A stretch of 64,000 nucleotides of DNA from Rhodeus uyekii. Its lineage: Eukaryota > Chordata > Actinopteri > Cypriniformes > Acheilognathidae. Below are positions 45,801 to 56,659 of this stretch, in pieces (within the stretch, counting starts at the first letter, position 1; each line of letters starts with the position of its first letter). The translations under genes were made by a program, and so were the position numbers. The stretch is taken from NCBI GenBank assembly GCA_037043235.1, contig JAWRVZ010000016.1, positions 1,669,001 to 1,733,000 of the forward strand, read 5' to 3'. The notes beneath the pieces are model-generated. The model was given only the letters and a program-made list of their open reading frames with translations, searched no databases and had not been told where the DNA came from.

Positions 45801-48800
45801 CGCTCGTAATGCTTCAGCACAAACATCTATAGCTGCCAGAAATAACTCACAGGATTCTTTCCTCTTCTCAACCTCCCCCCCCTTTACTCTTTGAACTTTT
45901 GACCTCAGGTGTGTTTTTAAAGATTGAATATTTTTGTTGCAAAACAGCTTTGTCTTTAAGTGTATGTCAATTTGGAAAATGCAAAACCTGTTTTTGAAAT
46001 TGTCTAGTTAGTGTGTTTTTTGAATGAGCAGTTATCATACATGGCATGCAAAATGCACAAGAGTTGAGCAGAACACACAGGAGAGTTTAGACGCATTTAA
46101 AAAAAAAGTTGATTATTCTTTTTATCTTGACATTTTAACGATGTGTACAGACGTTGTTTCTTTTAAATTCATCTCTCTTAAAGCATCCGCTCTACTACAA
46201 TAGTTAATTATAAATTATATAATAATTTACTATAAAGTTATAGCAAGGTGTAAAGCTTGTGGCATTTCAACAGTCTACACATAATGACGCTTTCAAAGAC
46301 ACGCTGTGTTCTTGATAAAGAATGAAGAATTTGTGGAGGAAAAAACAAAGTTTTGTTTTATTGATAGTGGAAGAATGTAGAGATTTGTCTAAATGATTGT
46401 CTAAATTAGAGATAGACGGAACTGTAATTTCACTCCCTCACGTGAACGAAAACGAAATGCACATATACATCATTAAATAGAAAGAGTGCAAAAAATAAAG
46501 TGCTCCTTTATTAAAGCTTTGATGTGGGGAGAAATAAATAAAACTTCCTCTAGTGTAGCTTAATACAGTTTTATCTTTTTTATTAATAGCAACAGCAGTA
46601 ATCATAACAGTTAGCAATACAAGTGTACAATGTCTAATGTTTTCAAATGGAGAACATACATTAAAGGGAACTTTATCAGTTTTGCATCCGTATAAGCATT
46701 TGGTTATAAACTACATTTAAAAGCTTTACTAGGCTAAAGAGTGAAGAGAGTGGAATTCGTTTATAATATGCACTGTTAGAAAAATAAACAAAAAAACAAG
46801 TGCGTTATCGCAATTACTGACATGTTATCAGAACCTAAATGTTTTTGTCAGTCTAGATTATGAAATACCTGCTGACCGAGCGCTGTTTTTATCTGTGTAC
46901 ACAGAACTTCTCTCGCTGAGATGATTGATTTCCACATATATAGCTAGAATTATTGAATGTTTATTAGTGAAATAAAGGCTTTATAGTAGAGAACCGGTGA
47001 GTGAACAGTACTATGAAGGGAAGGTGACTTTACGAGTCTAATAATGAGCAGACAACAGAGAGATTATTAAATGAACCTGTTTTATGTCCAACATGCACTC
47101 TTTCTTGGCCGTTTTGTTTAATTCACTTTAAGTTTTGTCTTTATATGGACTTGACTTGATGGATTACATGCACCATCTCTTAATATGTAGCACCGAGTTT
47201 AAACTACATATCAAGCATTTATGTAACATATCTTATTTGTATATCAATAGCTTTTATGTTAAAGTTAATTAACAAGGGAAGCAAGGCAAGTTTGTTTCCT
47301 TTGAACACTCTTGTCGACTCATTTCCCCTCAAATGCATGGTGGATTTGTACACTTTAGTACACTTCTCTAAACGTCCACAAGGTGACAGCATTTATCAGT
47401 GAATACAATGTTACAGACTTGATACCTGATTATGGAAAAATTCATATAAAATAACGGGTTTCTAGTCTAAATCCATTATCTTTACCAAAAAACAAAAATC
47501 CCTACTGTATTCTGTTGCTTCCCCTTCTGTGATGACCCTCACATCATGCCCCACACAAGCTTTTGATTTGTTAATGCTTTGTCGTGACCTTTTCCTTGTT
47601 AAATGCTCTTCTGCAAGTTTGAGCCGGTGTGTTAGTCAGAGCAAGTATCTGACCTAAATATTTCAAGGTTTCTTCAGCATGTAGAATATCATGCCTCTTC
47701 TTCACGTACTTAGCACAAACCGTATTTAATTCCCAATATTTGTAACTTTTGTAGCTGCCAAGGGTTAAATATTCAAACTCTTTTACTGTATGCTTTTACC
47801 TCACTGATCAGAAACTGATACTGTTGTGGTTTATAATACTGTACCTAGTGCTGCGTAACTGAAATATTATAAGACATGTTTTTTTTTAACAATCATCTGA
47901 ACAAGCTTTAGTCTGTGCGAGAGCACTAGTGCATAGCCCTGTGAAACTTGATTTACAGTTCCTAAAAGTTCAAACTAGCTTACATAACATCCCTAAAGGT
48001 GCCTGTGTTTCTGCATGCAAAACGTAGTAAGAGCAGCATATGCAAACCCCACCCCCACCAAAGAAAATGACCTCACACCAGCATATGCAATAGTAAAATA
48101 TTAAATTTGCATGTTCTGTGAGAGCCAGATGTGTTTTCAGGCCTGTTTTATCCCTCTGAATATGCTGGTTTTAGTCTGATTTTAATGTTTGCGCTACAAC
48201 TACATAGAATGGTTGTGTGTATTTTCGCATGTTGCCATGCATCTGCTTTGGACGGTGTGAGAGTGAGTCATTGTTTCATGTTCTCTGCAACAGAAAGAGT
48301 CTTGAACTCAAGTGCATGGATTGCGTAACTGACATGCATCTATGCCACAACCACATTAGAAGTAAAACTTGACAAAGAAGTCATTGGTCTTAGTTTGTGG
48401 ATATTATTTTCTTGCTTTCATTTATTATCAGGGCAACACTCCTATTGTGAAATGTTTGTTATTTAGCATGTTGCTTCTTCTTATAAGCAAACTGCAATAA
48501 ACATGACAACACGGGGTGCATTTCTTCATATTCCTGAGGTAAATTTATTTTATTATTTAGAAACGGCAGTGTATGTTAGTGAACACACTATGCTGCATTA
48601 CATTTTCACATTGCTGTTTTTGTGATTAGTATTTAAGATATTGTTTGTGTAAATTCCATCATAATGTGCAGTAAATAACTGAAGACGATGCATCCCACAA
48701 TGCAATGTGCTCCAAAAAATTATCCAAAATCGAAATGCATTTCTGAGTTGTCTCTGTCGGATGCATGATGAGACAGTTTGCTTTTCTTATGTCTCTAGCT

Positions 48801-51800
48801 TTAAATATTTATTAGCTTTGCTAATAGATGGTAACTATCTGGAAATTAAACATTTGGGTCGAGTTTGTGTGTATTTTTGTCACATTGTTATAACCGCTTG
48901 AGCTAGGCTGCTAATGTTAGTGTCTTCTCGGCAAACATACTTTTTTTTTCTCCACTAACGCAGCATGTAGACAACAAATTACTTTTATAACAGTATGAAA
49001 ACAGATTGTTTAACATACCGGTTATCAGTGCCGATCAATCAGCAAAACTGATCAATTGGTCGACCTCTATATCTGAACACATTATTTCCCCTTTTTTGTA
49101 CAGTATGTTGTTTATTGTTTTTTTTACTTTATCTCAAACTACGTAATATTTAATATTTACTCCGTGTCGATGTCTTAGCTTTCACACTTGCAGTGTATGA
49201 ATGTCATGCCTCAGGCTGTGAGGCATTGCAGCAATCGCTACAGTAGATCTGCATGATTAATCGTTAAAAGATTGTAATCGCGATTCAGACATCCACACAT
49301 CTTATTCCTAAATTTTGCAATAGCAATTTTTCATGTCTACTAAATTGTTGACCAGTACAGTCACAGCGGAACATTATATTATATTAAATTCTCTTATCAT
49401 TGAACTGACATCATTACTATAGCCATCAATGTGGATATACTGGATGCTAACTGTCTGAACAAACTGATTGAATATGAAAAACAAAAAGACTGGTCAAGAT
49501 TGTCAACTAGTTGACCAAAAACAGTGTAGTTCCAGTGGTTCTGGTTCCAGTCCACATTAAACGAGAGATTTAGCATGCTGACAGTAAATTAGGGCAGTCA
49601 GTTTATTATGTAGAATCCACAGGTTTATTTCCCATTCAGTAGATAAACAGAGAGCGAATAAATAGACTTGTCGCGGGGAGATCCTCATTCCTTTCAGTGC
49701 CAGTAGACACGGGCCACTGCCTTAGCGTCTCATCGCTGTCATCCTCTGGGAAACTGTAGTGTTAGTTATACTGTTAGATCTGTGATCTATGTTCTGGCAC
49801 ATTATGTCAGAATGAAACCAAGTACAGTGCTTCCCTTAGGGGCTGAGGGATGTAGCATTGAGTGCTGGGTCATTTCTACATGAAGCCACAGCATTTCAGC
49901 TGTATTGATGGGTTAAACTTTTCATATTGAAACTGCTGTGATTAAAGCATTTTTTTGTGTCTCGATCTTGTGACCGCTCTGTTCTTCCTGCCGCTTGTTT
50001 GTTGTGATCTGGGCCGCTTGTGACACTGCTGCTTTTATTGTTGCTAGGGAGACCGCGGAACAGACTGGAGCCCATGGACACGATCTTTGTGAAGCAGGTC
50101 AAAGAGGGAGGGCCCGCTCACAGCGCCGGACTCTGCACTGGTAATTACACCAGCACTTCAAATGTACAGCACAATGTTTTGGTTTGCTTATCGATGTCCG
50201 ATAATCTAAAACCTGATAATGGAACCTCAACAGGGGACAGGATAGTGAAAGTGAACGGCGAGAGCATCATTGGGAAGACGTACTCGCAGGTCATAGGGTT
50301 CATCCAGAACAGGTAAAAGTGTGTCATAATTCAATGCGATGCATCATGATTCGTATAGATGTGGTACTAAATATTTCTTTCTACCAACAGTCATACATTT
50401 CTGGAGTTGTGTGTGATGCCAAAAGATGAAGATATTCTACAGCTGGTAAGATTTTACTGTTTTTATTATTTTATTTTACAGCAGACCCTTACAGAGTTTT
50501 ATTTTCCGATTTTCTGCACTGACTTTGTTGTTGGAAACTTTTGCCTGGCTGACCAGAACTAATTCTAATGAGTATGCACTATATTTTGAGTTTTTATTCG
50601 CACCCATGGAAATGAAAGTTCTGACCCATTTCGGAGGAAAGAGGCGCGTTCCTCTCGCTCCTTAGAGTGCTGCTGTATCTGGGACTGCTAACCAGGACAC
50701 TGCAGCCTGTCCTTCTCCAGTGAGCCTCAAACTGCTGCACCATCACAGCTGCCCTCAATTACACATAACTGTAGTGTAGTCATCACTTCATCTGCCCTGC
50801 TTTCCATTACAGTCACATTTCCATGCTGTGTTGCATTCCTGGGATTTCTGACTCATGAATGGTGCCATTGTTTTATCAGGATTTGTACCAGATCGACTGT
50901 AGTGTTAATCAAGAACTCATCTCTGATATTCAGTGGTGTGAAAAAGTGTTTGCCCCCTTCCTGATTTTTTTTTTTTTTTGCACGTTTGTCACTTTAATGT
51001 TTCAGATCATCAAGCTAATTTAAATGTTAGTCAAAGATAATGCATTATTTAAATGAAGGTTGTTATTATTAAGGGAAAACAAAATCCAAACCTACATGGC
51101 ACTGTATGGCTAAAAAAAAAATCAGAAAGGGGCAAACTTTTTTTCACACCAGTTCCATAAATCGTTAGTTCTTTTCAGTTTCTGCAAACTTTTGAACATG
51201 CTCTATTATGATAGGAAATTCATAATTTGTAGAGGGGAAGAGTATGAGGTTCTCTGAGACGGAATGCAAACTCGCTTCATGAAAGACTGTTTGTGTTGAA
51301 GCAACTGCTCAGCTGAGAGAGAGATGCCAGCTGGGGCCTGGCACATGGACTCTCTCTCTCACCCAGAGATCTGATACAAAACTGCTGTGGAGTATCATGG
51401 CTCAGCGCTAAGGATTGTTTTCTACTGGCCTGGTTGTGCCATTGGTTCAGACTTTTTCTCTCCTTGTGTTTGACACATGTATAAGTTTGGACCCAATTTT
51501 CAGTTTGACACGCAATTTCTCATATAAGTGAAATGTCACAATTCTCACAGAAAAAACTACTAGCAGGCACTAATATACATTTTAAGATATTAAGACAATT
51601 CAACTGTTATTAATAAAATGAGAACAAATAATAGCAACAGCCCAAATAAATACAATAGAAACATAGAAATAATATAAACGGTGCTTTTCAGGATTTACAC
51701 GTATGTCTAACAGTAGTTTTTAAATAAAGACATTGAATAAAGTAATCAAATTTAAAATAATTCTGCAAATTAAATGTTAATTCCAATAAAGTTACAAAAG

Positions 51801-54300
51801 TTATTTATCCATGTTCAGTGTATTTTTTTTCTTTGTCCTGATTAACATAAAAAAACACACCCGTTCATAAAGATGTCAATTGCTTTGCTTCTGAATGAAT
51901 CAACTGTTCTGTTGAATTAATTATTCAATGACTGACAGTTACTTTGTTTGCCGCAACTACTGCTGGTGTTTAATCACTTCATTTTTCTACGTTAAAAATC
52001 ATGCCGCCTTAAACTGTCTGTAAATATACCTACATGCCACTCTAGACGCAGCTTCTGTGCCACCTCTTAAAGATGGATTTTGTTGATGGTGTTTTCATTT
52101 GATTGGTAACAACCCAATAGTTTGATACCCTAATTCAGGGTTGCCCAATACATCGAACGCGATCTAACGGTCGATCTCAAAGGTAGTGTGTGTAGATCTC
52201 ATGGAATTAACAAAGTAGATGTCAGCCCATAATCCGTCCTCGTCACTTGATTGACGAACAGGGCAGCCAGTCTGACATCTGACCTTTTCTGATACATGGG
52301 TCACTGTGCATTCGCACCACGGCGCCAAGTGCTGCTAAACTCTAGCAAGCTAGTGAGATAGCCTTCAATTTATTTCTTTTAAACTTAAGAAATGGTAAAA
52401 ATTAGCAGGGGGGCTGGACAAAAAAACTCAAAAACGTACCTCTTCCATACGGAGTGGGAGTTGGACTTTTTTCATTGTCATTTTCAAAGTGCATTTGCCC
52501 CATCTGCCAGTCTGTCATCGCTATACCGAAGAAGGAAAATGTGGAGTGGCATTTTCAGACTGTTCATTAAAACTGACACGGACTCTGAAAAACTTAAACA
52601 AGAGTTGTACTGTGACATGTGGGTTCATGTAGTTATACAAGCTACACCAACATATATCTTTGTGCATAAGACAAATTCTCAATATATTCATAAATATATT
52701 ATTAGTATTTTTATATAATTTTGACTTTTATAAGTAGCTTTTAGTAGGTTTATTATTACCTTTAGTAGTAGGTCATTTAAGTTGCTCCGAAGCCAAAAAG
52801 TGTGGGCACCTCTGCCCTAATTGAATGTATAGATTGTATATAATGTAACAAACAAATGTAACATAAATTAATAATAAATTACATTTAATAACGTTGGAAA
52901 AAAATGCAGATTACGGAGTCTAACAACCGGCTCACAATTGCAACATGAACTTGACAGGCATGAAGTGAACAAAATAACTTATTCAACGAAATATCATAAT
53001 TAAAAATGCTGTTCAAACAATCAGTAGTCGGTATTAGTGGAAATCAGCAGTGAAAGTCTGCATGAGAGCGTGACTGTAAGGTTAAGGTCTGAAATAGATG
53101 CAAAGTCACATTGCAGCCTTTACCATCATCAGCTATTCATATAGCTCCAAGAATGAGCTTCAGGTGGATTAAACCCCCCCACCACCACTAAATACCATGC
53201 CAGCAAACAAACAAAACAAAAAAACGGACCCAACACTTTCTGGGACATAACAGGGGGCTGTAATGGGAATGATCTTATTAATGTGATTGATGAAAAGGTG
53301 CTTCTAAATTTTTGACTTCTACTCAAAATTTAAACAATTTTTTTTGTAAATCATAGAATTTTTGTAAATGATTTTTGACTGAATAATTTCTTTAAATATA
53401 GAAATTTTAACCCTTATTTTTGTGGATGAAGTGTGTTTTATTCTGGCTGTTCACTAGAATAGAATGGAAACTTAGAGCTCATCCAGGTTAATTTGGATCT
53501 CTGACTCTTGTTTGAACTATTTTCTGTGAATAATCACCCAATGTCTCTGTTTCTCTGTTCTGTCTGTGCAGTCCTTTCTAATTCTGTCCACAGTTTTGCT
53601 TTGCTCAGAGAGCACATGGAGCCCTGCATTCATTTGTTTGCCCTTTAGATTAACTTTTAATGCATGCCATTTACTGTTGTAAGCATCGTTTGAACTCTCT
53701 GGCAGCAGGCAGAGGTATTTCTCAAAGCACCTCTGCTGTTTCATGTGCAGGGTATAGTGGAATAACTGATTATCTGAATACAGGACAAAAAGAAAAACCT
53801 ACGATGTTGTTGTCGTTGTCAATGAACGTTGTCATTGTAACGTTCAAAGCATGTTAATTGCTTAATTATGAAATGCAAGAATCGTGTAGAATTTATTGGT
53901 TTTTAGTTTTTCAGTTAAAATGTCACAAGCTGCTTTCACACATTAAGTTTGGTCAATTTTCCAGTAAATGTACCACATATGCTGTTCACAAGCACATTTA
54001 CACATCAGAACAAAAATGCCAGTAAACTGTCATTACAATCATCAGAAATTAAGATTTTCTACGTTAACCTATGTTCAAGCTTTCCTCTATCTTATTGCCG
54101 GCAGCAATGTCACCCTGTAGCCTATGACTGGTTGATCACGGAAGCTAAGCAGGGTTGTGTTTTCCTTTTTCTGGATGGGAGACTGACTTGAATTGCTGCT
54201 GGAAGTGGTGTTAGGAGGCCAGCAGGGGGTGCTCACCCTCTGGTCTATGTGGGTCCTACCGCCCCAGTATAGTGACGGGGACACTGTACTGAAATGAGCA

Positions 54301-54335
<35 letters not shown>

Positions 54336-56623
54336 ACTCTCTGTGGTCATTAAAATTTTTTCGCAAGAGTAGGGGTGTAACCCCGGCATCCTGGCCAAAT
54401 TTGTCCATCATGGCTTCCTAACCATCCCCTTTCTCTGATTGGCTTCATCAATCTGTCTCCTCTCCACCAATAAGCGGGTGTGTGGTGAGCGTTCTGGCGC
54501 AATATAGCTGCCGTCGCATCATCCAGGTGGATGCTGCACTCTAGTGGCGGTTGAGGAGATTCCCCCGTCCATGTAAGCTCTTTGAGAGACTTTGATAAAG
54601 TGCTATATAAATGTAATTAATTATTATCTCAAACAGAAACGCCAAGGTCATGGGTTTGATTCCCAGGGAAAGCAAGAACCGATTAGAATGTCAATTTGTA
54701 TCTTACATTTTTACTTTTATTCCTTTAGCAGACGCTTTTATCCAAAGCGACGTACAATTTGAGTAGTACGGAAAGCGATTTGTCCTGGGGATACAAAAGT
54801 ACATAAGAGTGCTTACAATACAAAGTTTCGAACATTACATACACAAGTAGTACAAGCACGGGAATAGAGGGATTAAGAGGATTTTTTTTTTTTTTTTTGT
54901 GGTGTGGTGTATGTCATGTTAGGTGCTCATGGAAGAGATGTTTTCAGTAGTCTTTTAAACCTTGGCAAGGAATCTGCATTTCGGATGAGGGCAGGGAGAT
55001 TGTTCCACCAATCGGGGGTGTGGAAGGAAAATGTTCTTGAGTGATCTTTTGCCTCTCTGTGATGGAACCACGAGTTGCTCATTGATCGATCGCAGGTTTC
55101 TGGTAGGTGTGTAGATTTGTAGCAGTGAGTATCTTGATTGCAATGCAAGTCGCTTTGGATAAAAGCGTCTGCCAAATGCATAAATGTAAATGTAAACCTG
55201 GATGAAATGTGCATTAGTTTCACTACCTGTCCAATTTGATACATTTTTTGAACTTGAAGTGGCAGGCATAAGGGGTCCCCATCCGTTTTACTGTTGGTGA
55301 CTTGATGGGCCACATCCTGTTTGGACATTATCACGGATTAACACACTTCAAACTGTTTCAGGTTGTTATTGTTTACATTTATCCCCCCAAAAAAATAGGG
55401 GTCCACTTTCCAAATTCTCATTGACATTTTGAAGAGTTCTTGCTTTCCCTGGGAATCGAACCCATGACCTTGGCACTGAAAGCGCTACGCTCTACTCTTT
55501 GAGCTTAGGCTAATTAAGATTTTTGTAAATAGACAATTGACAACTTTTTATTAAAATTGCCATTACCGGAATTCAGCCAGACAGCCGTTTTATTTTTTTG
55601 GTGATTGGTGATTCTCTTTAAATTCTCACAACTGTAATGCAATATGAGCAGATTAAAGGATAATAGAGGTCATAGAATGTCAAAAGTAAATGTTAATTTA
55701 CTAAAAATAGGTTTTGCTTCATTTCTTCATATAAATTATTTTTTCAAATTTGTAATGAAATATAACCCGGATATGCACTTGACATGTTTTCCTCATCTCT
55801 CCCATTTCCACCTCTGTTATTTTTTTATGTCTGTCTTGACCACTGCACAGCTATTGCTGCAATATTGCTTTACTCTTTACATACTACAATGTCTAGCAAG
55901 TACTGCCTGTCTAAACAGGGTTTTCAGATGGGTGGAGGATGTATCAGTCCAAGGTCTCTGTTGACATTAGTCACAGTGAGAGTTGATCATAAGAGGCGGG
56001 AATGGATGCTACAGTGGTTTACAGTGAGAGAAAGAGACAGGAAGAGGCAGGAAAGATGAGATTAGATCAGCTGGAGTCAGCTGACTGCTCTGTGTTGTTG
56101 ACAGTCTATCTGGAATAGGCACAAGTCACAGAGAGAGAAAAGGGGCAAGGGAGGGGGAAGCTGTACCATCTGAGCTGAATGTATAATCAAGCATCTGCCT
56201 CCGACATGTGAATGGTTACAGCTTTCCAGCGAGAGTGAGGGAGGGAGTGAGCGAGTGAGCGCGTTAGCTGGGAGGGAGGGTGGGAACGTGTGTGCGTGTG
56301 ATCACGGAGTAATCTGTTTGCGGATGGATGGAGAGGGGAGAGATGGAGAGCCGATCGCTACTACGCGAGGCAGGCACCAGGCACCTCATCCTCAAACTCG
56401 ACTGGGAGCGACGAGGACAAGCAGGTGGCATCGCTAATGTGACAGTCTTCCCACAGCACTCGTCCACCTTCCCACGATCCCTCCTCACTGGCTGCACTGC
56501 CACTCCTGTGCATTTTTTGCGCTCCGCACAGAGACATTTACCGTGAGAGTGGCTGTCAGTGCGTGGACTTGATTCTTTTGGTTTTGACCACCTTTAATGT
56601 ATGCTGGTCTTTTACTTTCCCTC

Positions 56624-56659
<36 letters not shown>

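Noticed and set aside
54110..54230. 5S rRNA-like sequence
   Set aside because: Only the internal promoter region is conserved and it continues into a SINE3 body and tail, so it is a retroposon and not an rRNA gene.
54087..54398. 103-codon open frame on the minus strand
   Set aside because: It lies antisense inside the SINE3 copy and has no protein-like pattern.
56328..56546. Possible alternative first coding exon (MERGEMESRSLL...)
   Set aside because: The visible donor after GACAAGCAG gives a phase that does not match the phase-0 downstream exons.
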